A DNA stretch of 64,000 nucleotides from Eretmocerus hayati (taxonomy: Eukaryota; Arthropoda; Insecta; Hymenoptera; Aphelinidae): the NCBI GenBank assembly GCA_029851415.1, contig CM056742.1, forward strand, positions 146,759,121-146,823,120, read 5' to 3'. A program made the translations under genes and the position numbers. Below are positions 24,801 to 38,016 of the stretch, one piece after another. The notes under the pieces were generated by a model that saw nothing but the letters and a program-made list of their open reading frames with translations, had not been told where the DNA came from and ran no database searches. Each line of letters begins with the position of its first letter. Positions within the stretch are counted from its first letter, which is position 1.

Positions 24801-27800
24801 CTGCAGTGCAAAAGAAGAGCATAGGATAACAGAGACCGCAAAAAAAGTCAACCGATATGATTATTCTTAACAAATAGAGCATCGAGCTCTTCCAGAGTCA
24901 ATCGCCTTCATTTTTTTGCGACAATTCTCGGAAAAAATCGTGGTTTACTTTTTGAATTTATAAATAAGGATACTGACAAGCGGAAAGTTTTCTCAGGTTT
25001 GAAATTCCTTACATGCTTTCGAGATCAGTTTAGCCTCGATTTCAGCACGTAACAATTTTACGATATGAAGAAAATTTTCGACGAATATATAAATATGAAT
25101 TGAAAATAACGTGCTTAGTAGACTTGCTATATCATATTTACATTCCGCCTTTGAATTCAAGAGCAGATTATCACGAAAGCATGTACTTATTATTTATTCG
25201 TTTCAAAAGTCTTAAATGGGCATACTATGCACGAAATAGGTGAAATTTTTATCGTCATTCGTGAAATGTATGCGGGTTATACAAGAGATGTTTCTCACCT
25301 GGTGTCCTTCGTTTCTCCTCATTTCTGCAATCGTGCCAATATCTTTAGTTAATCTTGTAATGCACCAATAAGTCCTCCATCTTCAACACCTTAGTCTGAG
25401 GGTATGCTTCTGTGATAAAAATGTCGATTCAGCAAATGATGAAATTCAAATACCCTTTTCAGAGTCCTTAAAAAGTCGAAAACCTCCAACAACTTGCGAA
25501 AAAAATTGCCAGTTCACAGTCGAACGATTTATCATGTAAGCATAACATGGATACGAGTATCACTATTATCCACGCGATTACAACGCATATAGAGTGTGTG
25601 CGAACAATTAATCCAGCTTATCCAGTAAATTAGAATGATGTCACGTGAATGTGGGCCGTTTTCGCTTAATAAGCAGCCAGGAAATGAAATTCTTCGCAAG
25701 TGCGCAAATATTCAGCTCTTTCTTCTTCACAATCTCTTTTTTTTTTCACTTCAAACTCACTCAAAGGTGTACCCATGTATTTATTTCCTTCAAAATTTCT
25801 AGAGACTTCGCTATCAGCTGCATCTCGTGCAAGTCGTGACACACTCTTCTGTGTATACTCACAGCTCACTCACCACAAAATTTGAAAAAAAAATCAACAC
25901 ACACGAGAATATCACTGGGCCCGCACTATACTCTGCAATAATATGATGACATCGTCGCAGATACATGATGGAGCATCACTTGAAAATTTCGCAAGTCCAA
26001 AGCATTCAATACCTAACTCACTTCAGTCTCTCTTAGCAAACGTAATTTTCCGCAAACACACGCGCAATGGTCATCTATTTACACATCAATAGACCACTAG
26101 CAAAATTATACTGATTCTAAAATATCACGTGAGGAAGAAGACGTATTATCAATGTACGTCGACTATAATATACAGGTAAAGAAACAAGGTAATGAAAAGC
26201 TCTCGAAACGATCGCTCTATCTCAAAACGGGCGCGTCTTATCACTAAACACAGCTGCTGCATCACGTTCAGGTATCATTATCGCGTCGGAAGGAGTGTGC
26301 TGTAAGTACGAAAGTAAGTAAGCAAAATTTTGAACATTGCACGGGAAAAAATTGTATACGCATAAATGCAGCCGAGCGATCGTGTGGCACGTGCGAGACT
26401 ACTTCATTGACGGCAGTCCCCTCGATAGGCAATTTCTCGCGAGTTGAGTTAGAGTATATAGTGCCCCCGCTACTCATAATACTCGTGGTTTTCTCTGTTT
26501 ATGAGTCGTATGAAAAGAGATGTGAGTACTTATAGAAGTTTACACGATATCGTTGCAAATGGAACCCACCGATTTTGACTCGATAACGATTTCATGATAA
26601 TAGCTTTGCGTATATGCCCACGCGATTAGAGGGCGTTTAATAGGCGTTAGAGTGGATTAAAGTGCATGAGTATATACTTTTCTGTATGCAGATGCATTGA
26701 ATTGTTGATGGAAGTGTTTGTGTTGCGGCGCAATCGTGCAATTGTGGATGCAGTGTGGTGATAATAAGAGATAGTGACAAATGTGTTTGTCACGCCTGTC
26801 TGATTATTCGGTATCTATTAGGTAGTTGCTGTGCCCATATTCGATATGAGATTAAAAAATTGCCTGTCGATATTGAGAATGATGCTTGGAGTTTTCGTTT
26901 CACGTGAACATTGCGAGTGTGAAAATCTTCTTTTCTGGAGTAGGTTTTATCTACTTTAATATCTACCTCAGATAAGCAACCTTAAAATAAGATGTTGTTG
27001 GAATAGGTTGAATATACTTTGAGATTATTGTTTAATAGTTTGTACAAATCTCCATTATTTTCCTCTTAAAATGAATTTCCTCTTTTCTGAAGGAAAAAAA
27101 TGTCTGATTCTTCGACCGTCGAGTCGAGACGACCGTGGTTTGTGATAGGTCGAAAAAAACTCTAGAAATGTTCTACGAAGAGTTTCAAATATTGTTCTGG
27201 TCACTATTTGAAACTAAGCGATCAGTTAGAGTGAAGGCACATCATTAGGTACATTTCAAATGGTGTCTTGTACTAGTGTAGAGTGAAGATACATCGTCAA
27301 GAAGGAAAATTGATCATTATCTATCAAAATTCGCGCCACGTTCGTCTGTCCACACAGCGCGTGCGCAAAAGTAAAAGCTTAAAATGTTGACAAAACTTTT
27401 TCAAAATTTGATATTGTTCCATATTTTTATGCTCATTGTCCTATGAACATATCTTGCTCAACCCAGAAACTTGGACAACATGTGACTTTATGACTCAACA
27501 ATTTTGAAAGTGAAACAACACGCTCTGCGCAGTGTTGCAAGAGCTTTTTACTTTTTTGGCATGAAAAACTGAAAATTATGTATCGATTCACATGTATTTA
27601 CAATGTGCAAAATCTAAAAAAGTACATCAATTTACTTTCAGCCCACAAACAACAAACTAAATCCAGCTGAAGTGTGAAAACTTACAACACCCAACACCAG
27701 CAGACACACAGACTTGACACAGATGGACACAGACACCCAGAGCAGCATATCGTGGAGCACATCACACGTGTTTGTATACTGTGATAGAGGTTAGAATTTG

Positions 27801-27861
27801 CAATTTTGTTATTTTGCTGTATCGAACATAATCAAGTGCAACAAGTGATAGCAAATCAACT
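24801..27861. other. Region between the dystrophin 5' exon and NOP10
   Basis: No coding exon is supported here. It probably carries the dystrophin promoter or noncoding 5' exons (minus) and the NOP10 promoter (plus), since the two genes diverge. No clear TATA or initiator element could be assigned. It lacks the obvious foldback elements seen in the dystrophin intron. Confidence 0.5.
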
Positions 27862-28783
27862 ATGTATCTCATGTACTATCTCGATGACGGAGGAAACCGA
27901 ATCTACACGCTCAAGGTAAATGATTTCTGTCTCCTTGATAGATTGAACATTAATTTTTAGTATTGTGTCCATTCTTTGATCTGAAGAATTATGGTCAAAC
28001 AACATTTGATATCCAAATTCTCAGGTCATTTGAATAAAGCAAAAGACTCACCCATAAAAGAAATTCTGACACTATCTACTAGAGCTCCACTAATTCAAGT
28101 CATTGATGAATCTTGTAACGTCAGAGAATGCTAGTGCACTGAGTTCTTGATCCGATACTAATCTAAGATTAGATTATCAAGAGAAATGAAAAAAAAAATT
28201 GCCACCTAGTGCTGTCGCTTGATTGATTTAAGAGGTGGAAAAATGAACTACCAAGTGCATTTTCTTCGTAAGGAAAGAATGGGAAGTCATCTGTAGGAAA
28301 CCCTTCTCACAGCAGAAATCTAATCTAAAAATGTTAGCATTAAATTTATCAACACAAATATTTGGTGTTCTATCAAAAATCCATCACAGATTGTTAAAGA
28401 ATGACTGAAAATTGATGACTTTGATCAAGGATGCTAATAAAAATTCTGAAAAACACTGCCATCCATTTAAAATTGAATGGAGTTGATGGTAACACTCACT
28501 TAATTTAAACTTCCCATCAGCACCACATTCTGAATTATGTTTAAAACAGAAATAATTAATTCCAGAAAATGGATCCATATGGAAAACCCACACTCTCTGC
28601 CCATCCAGGTAATGAATTCTTTCCGGTTTCAGATCACATCTTTATTGGAACAACCCTGGATTACTCTTTTTTTATTTTGTTTCAGCTCGATTTTCTCCTG
28701 AAGATAAATATTCTAGAGAACGGATTACTTTGAAAAGAAGATTCAATTTACTCATTACACAACAGCCTCCACCTGTTTACTAA
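27862..28783 (+). CDS. NOP10: H/ACA ribonucleoprotein complex subunit 3 (Nop10)
   Basis: Nop10 is a core subunit of H/ACA snoRNPs. With dyskerin, Gar1 and Nhp2 it supports rRNA and snRNA pseudouridylation in the nucleolus and Cajal bodies. Three exons, 27862-27915, 28566-28608 and 28686-28783, join in frame with GT..AG introns to give exactly 64 residues, the length of the human protein. The start [18 protein letters not shown] and the block [19 protein letters not shown] match the family closely, and the C-terminus TQQPPPVY is typical. The ATG at 27862 is fixed by this conserved N-terminus. The gene is convergent with TRAPPC10. There is no sign of damage. Confidence 0.98.
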
Positions 28784-29824
28784 AAAGCAGCAACAACAAA
28801 GTTTCACTTGTCTCCTCAATGTAGTCCTAATTTTTGTATCCTAAAATATCAATATCTAATTTTAAATAAATCATTATTTTCTAAACAGTGACATTTCATA
28901 TAAAATACCCAGCGCTGCAATTTGAACTCAAACTTGTGCTGCACATGGTCGTACAGGATCTTTTGATTAACAAAAACTGTTTCAGTTCTCTAATAACTGG
29001 TTTGTATTTGAAAGTAAATATTTGGTACAAATGTACAAGATATGTTTCTTATGCTTTCACATACTTCTCCGACATCAAACAATTAGGACTATGAATTTCC
29101 GTTTATGTACACTATTTATACTTTTACATATTTACAACATCTGACATAACTAATGTATCACCACTGTTTATACACACTTCAAGAAGGTTGTAGAACAAAG
29201 CAGTAACGATATAACTCTGATTAAATTGGGTACTTTATACATAAAAAAATATATCAATCCTCAAACTATAGCATCTGAAGAATAATCCTTTCACCTTGGA
29301 AATTCACTGGATTAAAGCACTTTATACACTTTGAAATGGCTGGATTCAGTTTCTCACAGTGAGGAATGTGTACAAAAAATCCTCCATTCTTCATGGGATT
29401 TATATTTTCTATTACTATGGAGATATGACCATATTCTACAGTAACAGAATTCGTTCTGAGTATTACACGCAACAATGTTTTTTTATTCTCAAGTGTTTAT
29501 AGTTGCCCGGCACTCAAGACTAAATTTTTGACATGGCAACAAACTAGATAAATATAATTGTTCAAAAGAACAACAATAAGACATGGGCAACAATACGTAG
29601 TATTGTAAAGAATCAGGAAGAGAAACAAGGAAATCGCGGAGTTGATGAAATTCTATGTTCCCAAGATACCATTTGTTATTGATATTTGAATAAGTGAGCT
29701 CAACAGGTTGAATCAACCAAATATTCCATAGCTTCTGAATCTGGACGTGTTGCGGATGCGCATACATATATTAGGTACCTTATAATGGAGGTGCTTGGGG
29801 ATTGAATTTTTGTCACAAAGATCT
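28784..29824. other. Convergent 3' flank of NOP10 and TRAPPC10
   Basis: The interval holds the NOP10 3' UTR and probably the TRAPPC10 3' UTR. Two adjacent minus-strand ORFs occur at 29489-29767 (92 codons from ATG) and 29266-29475 (no in-frame ATG at its head). They are in different frames and match no family I recognise. A minus-strand AATAAA (29482-29487) could end TRAPPC10 transcripts. UTR sequence is the simplest reading. Confidence 0.5.
28865..28870 (+). terminator. Polyadenylation signal, NOP10
   Basis: AATAAA lies 82 bases after the NOP10 stop codon, in the expected place for a short 3' UTR. Confidence 0.6.
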
Positions 29825-32800
29825 TCAGTTCATATCAGCAGTCATGGAAGCTGCTGGCAGTACGTGAACTTGTTGAGCTTTGCTGGCATTGTACACCTGA
29901 CCTGGGCTAAACGGTTCTAGTCTTGGGCCTCCACCTGATGCTAAGTCGTTTTTTCGGGCGATATCTGCAAAGCCGTGGTTTTTTCATTTTTCATTTGGCA
30001 GGTAAATGCAATCACAAAATACATAGCTAGGGGGTCAAGGAAATATTTCTATCCAACATACAAATCATAAACAAATGACCAACTGCATGTAAAAGATGAA
30101 GTTGGGAACATGAAACTAAAACACGCAGATGGAACATGAAATTGGGTTATTAATACTGTTGCTCACACAGAAAAAAGTAAAGTGAGCGATGTCTACATTC
30201 ACAAAGCTTAGAGATTCCACAGGTCTCATGTAAATGTATTCCAGAGAAAGATAAGCAGACTGACCATTAACATTGAGATATTTGGACTTTCAACATTCAA
30301 GACGGCTAGTAATCGCTTTGATTCCTAGTTTTTTGAATTTTAATATCAACTAGTGATAGGAATGAGAAATAACAAGCGTTCACACGTTCTACAGTGTGAA
30401 GAAATTTTGTAAAAATTTTTGCGACTCGCAAAGCAGACAAAATTGCATTTCGAAGCGATCAATCAAACTCTTGATGAATATTGGTCTTAATGACGAAGAA
30501 AGAAAACACAAAAGCACAGATAAGACACGGAAATGCTGGGTAAAGTATAATTCAGGGTTACCATTTTTGAGCTCAACAGCCGCCGGTATGTAGCGCGACA
30601 GTCTGACAACAGGCAAAGGCAGAAAGCCGCTCGTAAGGGGCATCACATCGAGTGTGACACTTTGCTTATCCTGTGATTCGAGCGATACAACGCCCGCGGT
30701 CCTGCCGCAGACAGCCCACATTGTCTGATCGGCAAGTACCTCGTACATGAGCTGCGGCGGATGAGGCGACTGATGGTGATGATGGTGGTTTGTTTGATTA
30801 TGGATTTGATGATTATGCATGCGCGTCACGGTCAGGCAGAGGTGGCACATGCTGCCTGCACGACAAAAATCGCCGCCACCTCCTCCTCCGCCTCCGCTGC
30901 TATTGCCGATCGTCTCGATCTTCGAAGACACCGTGAACAGGGTCTAAAAAAACACATACACTCTTACATATACGCGGCCCGCAAGCATTAGAGTCATCTC
31001 ATCTCTTTTTAACTGCGGATCTATAACAGCTCGGGTCTGGTCTGCTTGCTGTTTTTTTTTTTTCAAAAGCAAAGCTTGTGCGAGTGCAATGTGCTTGCGA
31101 TGCCATATTTACAGATCGATGCAGCTCTCAACGAATAAGAGAGTAGAATTTTGGAATTCAAATATCGTAATGAAAGAGTATTTTTCACAAAAGTAGTGCG
31201 TAGAGTGAGTAGGATATTAATTTACATAAAAACAAGAAAGAAGTATTACAAAGAAAAGGCTAGATTCGAGTCTTACTGCGTAATCGGTGACATCGAAGTT
31301 GCATCGGTACACGTTACTCTCTTTTTCAACCTTTTCCATACTTCGAATGTGCAAAGGATCGTCAACGACATTCGTGCTTCCCTAAAACGAGAACGAGTCA
31401 CGATAACAATATAATTCGAGCTAAACATAAATTTATGCATAAGAGTGGTACAATTATTTTAGCTACCTGGCTACTGTCAACGTCATCGACATCCTCGATA
31501 TTTTGGATGGCTATGTACTTGAGCTTGAATTCTGTCTTGATGGGGATAGTAAAAGTTTCTTCTTCCTTGCCAACCTCTACTTCCCACATGAACGATACTG
31601 ACATCCCGTTGCCGATTACAAGTTTCTGTCCAGCAGTAGGATTCAGACTTTTGAACTGTACATCTGCCGAAGTACCACTCGAGAGTTGAGGTTCGGTAAG
31701 CTGTAGCAATTGACTAGATGAGCCGACAACAATGACTTGGATGAATTTTCGCCGCTTGGCCGTATGAAGCTTCATAGTCGACATGAGAGGCGTCCCAAAA
31801 TGTAAACTAATACTTTCCTCCGAGTTCCACGGGCACTGGATACTCAACTGAAGAGAAATAAGATTAAATGAAGAAATAAACGAAGCCGTGGAAGGGTAGA
31901 AGTAGCAAAGAAAACGAAAGTACATGTACACTAAGAAGGTATGTATTCACTACCTTGTGTTCCATTGACGAGGAGTCTTTCTTGGGAGGCAGATCCGCTA
32001 ATACATCTAACTTTATTTTTGTGGTGTCAAAAGGTTCGCAAGCAGGTATAGGCAGCTCGATCTCTCGTAAAGCACATTTTCGATTGTCTCTCGTCTCGTC
32101 TATTGTTGATATCGTCAAACCTCGAGATGTCCTTATTTTCAATTTCGAACCCTCACTTATTCTAACACTTCCACTAGATATCACAAGTTCGATACTTTGC
32201 ACGAGTCCAGCCAATAAATCTCGAGAACAGTGCAAGAAAATTGTAGGCTGAGTCTTTGCCACCTGAAATATATCAAGCATTCTATGTGTACTACATACAT
32301 TCAAAATCACGATCTGATCCAGTGAACGAGATTTCAAACGATGATAAGTATTAAAAAGTATTGGCATCTGATGAAACAGTAATAAACTAACCGAATAACA
32401 CAGCCTCGGCTCGAGTGATGACGTTAAAAATTCTAATTTCTTCTCCACAACGAGCGATAGTTGCCCTACTCGGTACAATCCTTGTCGGTCGACTCTTTTC
32501 GTAAGAACGACCTTGTTCAAGCCTGGTTGCAGCATAAACTCTGTTACATTTGTAAGAGCTCCAGTAAAGTCACCCTTAATACTTGTAGACGGTTTCCGAA
32601 GTTTGACGCTATCAGAACGTTTCACTGGCTTACGTGCGCTCTGTCCAATTTCAACCACTACAGATCCTATGCTTTTGTCTTCTTTCAAATTGATTTGAGC
32701 CCAAGCGGGATAGTTTTGTAAGCACGGATCCATAGGATTTTTTGCATCTTCTATCCGGCACTTCAGCAAACTGCAAAAAGTCAAATGTCTCAAATACTTG

Positions 32801-35800
32801 ACACAATTTTCTAATTCAAAAAGTGAAAGAAGATAGCTAGAAACTCACAGTTCCACGTTGACATCGTTGCTCTTGGCACCTTTTCTTTTAACGTTGGGTT
32901 TCTGCACTTCCTCAACCGATAACTCTGCTCTACTGCATTCGACCGGTCTAGGCAGTAGGCTTTTTACTACCGCCTCCACTGTGACCTCGCAATCTTCTAT
33001 AACCTTGTCCGTTACGTTGACTTCCATTTCAATCAGAACGAAGCTGTTTGCAAAATCAGTTAGAAGTGGTTGTGGGTCTTTGAGTAACTTGGCGTACGCA
33101 AGCATTTCGTCGAGGTAAGAGTTACGAATGGTAAGGTGAAGTAGTTCGGTGCTCGCTATTGCAGCACAGATTTTGGTGTAACGTTCCACATCATCCATTT
33201 TTTTGTAGCACTGGGCTAGCTCGTGCTGTGTCTGGGCTGCAAGATGAATCCAGCCTTCGCTTGAATAAGTCTGTAAAGCATCTAGCAGAAATACTACAGC
33301 TTTCTGGTTCTCATTCATTTCACTGTAAAATTGAGCAAGCTCCTTGCCGATCATACGTGCGGACCTGATACGCTTAACGTGCTTGTACGTGCCCATTGCT
33401 GTAAAGGATTTTCATGAGTTAATTTGCTTATCCCTAAGCGCATGTATACGACGACGCTCATGAAACTTTGATTGAATTCGGGCTGGATATTTCAAGATTT
33501 TTGATAGAAAATGAAAACAAGCTCACCCAACTCTGTATGATAGAGATATTGCTTTCTGAAGGCTTCTTTCGATGACAATGCTTCTTTCAGCTTGTCAGTT
33601 GGAGCGGGGTTATTGGGATCATGCGACGTTGGCTCGGAGTCTCCCATACCCGCTATTAAATATACAACTGTATGAAGCTGCTCACTAGTCGGTTCACAAC
33701 CAGGCATTAATCCACATAATCTGCCCAAGTTTTCCAGCTGTAAATAAATTACAATGATAATACTCGAATCCAGTTTGTATGATTTAACATTTTTTTGAAG
33801 ACATGAGCCTTTGATGACAGCTTATTTAAAATGGTCACAATTTTAATATACATCACATCTCCAGTAATTTTCAAATTAATAATTTATACTAGGTTCGACA
33901 AATGACAGTAGCTCACCTTATCTCGCGCGAGAGCCCATAAGCTGGCTGTGTGAAGTGAGCAAAGATGTAATTGTTGGCTATTATCTAAATTTGATGTTGA
34001 TGATTGGCACGCATGTAATACTTCTAAAGCACAAAGGAATGCCCAGCATTCAATAGAACCCTCGGGTCGTTGAATATCGAGTATTCGTAGCTCGTTCATA
34101 GTATCATGTACAAAACTTAAACAGCGCTGAGCAACCTAGAAAGTGAATAATCAGTCATTATCTCAAGTTCAACGTTTGTAATTTATATGGTTACAATAAC
34201 GATTGAACAAATCATAAAGTCATCCTCTTTTATCTTTGATATCACAAAAAAACCTATTCGAGATACTCACTTCCCAAGGTTTACGCAATGAAAGCAACAT
34301 GGCGCATTGTCTACCAAACAAATAACTCCTAAAGTCTAGCAAAGAGGCATTGCACTCAGCAATTAAAATTCTTGTATTAAAATCTAAACTACTTTTCAAA
34401 TTTACTCCTGTCCATTGGTTCAAAGGATTTTGGAATGATCTCAGCCAAACAGGAGTACCTATAATTTTGTTGAATGTTTACCAAGTCGATTCATGACTTC
34501 AATGGATTTCCAGTTCATTTCTTACCCCCAACATTAGAATTCAAGATAAACTGAGTAAAAAGAGCATCTAATTCATCATATTGAACTAATGCTTCCTCAT
34601 AGAGACTCAGCATTTCCAGAACAAATGCCAATTCTTCCTGTAAAACAGCAAAGTCATAGAAAGATGAGAAAATTTCCCAAAATTCGAAATGAGTTTTGAG
34701 AGGTGGCTTAAGCAACTTTATTAGACATACCTGTAACAGAAAATAGTGACAAAAGTTCCATCCATTTTGATTTCTTTTTTCTCTATGCTCTCTAATCAAT
34801 TCTTCGAACTTCAATAAAGTCCGATCATAGGCTGTTAGCATCAAGTGCCTGATTCGAGCAATCATACCCCTCCATGACTCACCAGAGCGCGATTCAGATC
34901 TGATTGGATTGATGATGGACAGGCACCTATGAGGCAAGTTGAAAGATATAAGACATGATCATGATGTTGAAAGATGAAAGAATTGTGAATAGATACCTGT
35001 CTCCATGTTTAGAGGCAAAATCACTCCTGATTTTATCTAACACAGTTGTCCTAGGCAATAGCTTGTTACCTTTTTTGGCATCAAAATTTTCTACCAATAT
35101 TATCATCCAGTCTTGGATTCCTACTTTAGCTAATGATTTCAACCAGGAGTCAATATTATCTTTGAGTGATGATTTATACACATCAACATCCTGTTGAATA
35201 AATGTGGCTTAGGGCTACAATGTTGCGTAGAAAATTACTGAGTGGAAAGAATCCTTACCGAACATTCACTCCAGTATGTGTGAAAAATTGGCCTTTTGAT
35301 GAGTTTACAGTCTTTCTCCAATGGCAAAATCTCTTGGGAGAATGGTATGAATTTTGCCTCGAGTTTGACATGCTTGATAGGTCTATCATATGACCTCCTC
35401 CATTCCGCTGTGTCTGTTGGAATAGCACCGACCAAACTTTTTTCCAAAGTTTTGAACAGTTTTTGATCGCCTGCATCTGTTAGACAAATGCAACAGTAAG
35501 TGAGACTGAATTTTTGTCAATTGAAACAGGAATCTTGTTCAAGACTATACTAATTACAGATTAGTTATATGCTCCAATGATACCCCTGAAGAACTTTTAT
35601 TAAAACATCAAATTCAAGTTGTACCTTCCAACATCAACCATCCACTTCAGCTATATACACTTTACTGAGATGATATGCTGATGAGAATTTTTAATATATC
35701 TTGAGAAATGATTGTAGGCCAACTGCGTTTCTCAATATCTGAGAGTAAGATGGGTAGAATAAAACACATACACTTTTGATTTAAAAAAACCCTTAATTTG

Positions 35801-36221
35801 TGTACGAAATCATGACATGAACATCTTGTCAGAGTTGCATGAATTTAGGATAAATGCAATTCTTACATTTGATTATAAATGGAAAATTGAAACCAAACAA
35901 ATGCCAAGTCATGATATGACACTAGTGTTCTACATTCATCAGCTGGAGAAGGTCATGAATTGATCAAAGCTGCGGCGATACTTGCAATCTTTAATCAAAT
36001 TGCAATGAAAGATAAAGTCAATTCTGTTGGTAGGTAGAAACGAAAGCCATACGAAGTTCACGACCCCGTGGGCGTTTCGATGATAAACAAACGTAACGTG
36101 TGCACAAGAAAAAACATTTGGTAGAGGTTATGGAGCACCTTAAAACATGGGTCTGTCAAATACGACAACCTGGGTAGTTTATCGAGTTTAACTCACAGGT
36201 GACGATTGGCGTACAGTCCAT
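29825..36221 (-). CDS. TRAPPC10: Trafficking protein particle complex subunit 10
   Basis: TRAPPC10 (Trs130 family) is a TRAPPII-specific subunit; TRAPPII acts as a Rab exchange factor and tether at the Golgi. Exons: 36197-36221, 35259-35476, 34997-35190, 34731-34926, 34526-34637, 34271-34458, 33917-34135, 33527-33737, 32849-33398, 32392-32770, 31954-32262, 31467-31847, 30562-30943, 29825-29964. They sum to 3504 bases, 1167 residues plus stop, with every phase closing. The first exon reads MDCTPIVT, then AGDQKLF, matching the vertebrate PIVTCAGDQNLF. Other diagnostic blocks are EWRRSYDRPIKH, EELAFVLEMLSLYEEALVQY, LDFRSYLFGRQCAMLL, RIRSARMIGKELAQFY and LPLPVVRLSRYIP. Near the C-terminus, a Gly run and a His-rich stretch sit in a loop that is variable in the family. 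Length is near the human protein. Confidence 0.97.
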
Positions 36222-38016
36222 CGAAGTATCTTGTTCGAGGCTACGATGTTGCTGTTGATCACCGATGCTCGTTGAAGGCCCCCCATTGCAGCTCATTTCT
36301 GCTCTCGATCATGTCACTCGCAGCGCTGTCGCTCGTCTGCAAGTCAACGCGGGTTTTCTGCTGTGGATCGACGAATGCACCAGACCAGCTGCAGTGCAGC
36401 CTGGTGGAATTTGATAGAGATCTTTGTTTTTGTTGCACCTCGACTGAATTAGATTTTTCAATACCTTCTGTTGCTTTAGCATGAAAAGAATACCACCTTC
36501 TACAATTTTCATCTAACACGATCGCAATCTCGTGAGTTGACACACATAGGCGTCACTCGCCTAATTTCCCAGGTATGGATCGCCTCAGGGGTCTAAAGAG
36601 AGAGCTTAAAAAAAAAAAAAAAAAAAAGGTAATCGCAATTCGAAGAGCTCGCTAAAGTTTGATGAGAGTGGGTTGGGCCAAGGTTTCAAGGAGTCTATGC
36701 GATTGAGTGTAGTTCACTCTTTTACTGCAGGTTTGCATTCTATAGGTATTAACTCTTATAAGGGCAAATCTCAGGAGCTGTGCGATTTCGACTTTGAAAT
36801 TTAGAAAAATTCAGAATGTGCAAACAGTGAACTCGATAGACAGAACTTTACTATATTGAGTTGCAAAATTTTTGCTCGCTCGGGACCGATTTCCCAGGTG
36901 TGGATTTCCATACGTATTCTTGGCCCAGGTGTGGATTCATCCATACCATCCATAGGGAAAGTGACGCCCCTGTTGACACACAGATCGGTTACCTAAATCG
37001 GTACGGTACTCGAGTACCGATTAGATCATCGCACATTGGCCGAGACTCCCAAATCTTTGGCGACAGTTCCGATTCAGGCTCCAGCTGAATTTTCGAGATA
37101 CTGCGATGATTCGAACGGCAAATTCTTCGTTTTCCAACCAACTATCGAATTTAGTACCCTGATTTTTTTCTTTTTAAGGACAAGGGAGTGACCCGTGTGG
37201 CCTGAAGACCTATAGAACACCGGAAGAAAATTCACAACGGAATGCATTGGGGAAAGATCCGTACAAATTGACGATGCGTCCTGCAATGTTCAAAACAGCT
37301 ACTGATCGTATAGGAACACTTGATAGGATCTCGGTTTTTTATGAAGAGAAGCTATTTCGAAAATCACAGAACCCTCCTCGCATCGATTTGTAATAAATTA
37401 CATACAGATCTCTTTTCATTGCCCTCTACAAGCAATAAGGGATGACGTCATCCCTTTGCTTCTAGACGTTCGAAAGTTGGCAGAGAAACAGGGAGAATGC
37501 TGTTCGAATCATTCCAATATCTCTAAAATTCAGCTGAGTAGAATTGTCAGCAAAAAGTTACGGATTCCGGCTAACAAGCGCCCGTCTGTGCCGAAGGGTC
37601 TCGCATACAGCCACATTTGCGGCGTGTAAAACTATAAGAATATACTAAATTTAGTCCAAATCACTGTTCAACTGTTGAAAGTGCAAAAAGGAATTATTCC
37701 AAGCTTCTCTTAAATATAAAAAAAAACAATTTGTTTTGTTTAGAATTGGCAAATAATTATAATTTTTGATACGTGTCATGACTTTCGCAATTTTTTATTC
37801 AAGAATATTTTTCGAGCTTCTCATAATTATATCTTGAGCAGCTTATTACAACACGCGAATATTCTTAAATAATTCTGCGCGTGTGCGATTTTTATAGTTT
37901 TCAATGAACGAATGAATGACGAGATGATCAAAGTAAAAAACGACAGTGTACGTTACCAGCTACCTTAATGTAGATACAAATACGATTCTTAATTGTAACC
38001 ATTCATTTGACGATTA
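36222..38016. other. Interval between TRAPPC10 and the coiled-coil gene
   Basis: The TRAPPC10 5' UTR and promoter are expected near 36222-36550. The rest has no supported gene. It contains a run of 20 A (36608-36627) and a minus-strand AATAAA (37794-37799), which could terminate the upstream coiled-coil gene. The two genes lie head to tail on the minus strand. Confidence 0.5.
36608..36627. repeat. Poly-A run of 20
   Basis: A homopolymer upstream of TRAPPC10; nothing else is visible. Confidence 0.8.

Noticed and set aside
35255..35476. ORF starting MQAIKNC at the TRAPPC10 second exon
   Set aside because: The true frame is offset: the exon continues codon TAT from exon 1 and reads AGDQKLFKTLEKS, matching the family.
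36259..36543. 94-codon minus-strand ORF upstream of TRAPPC10
   Set aside because: It ends before the true start and is not in the TRAPPC10 frame; most likely 5' UTR or promoter sequence.
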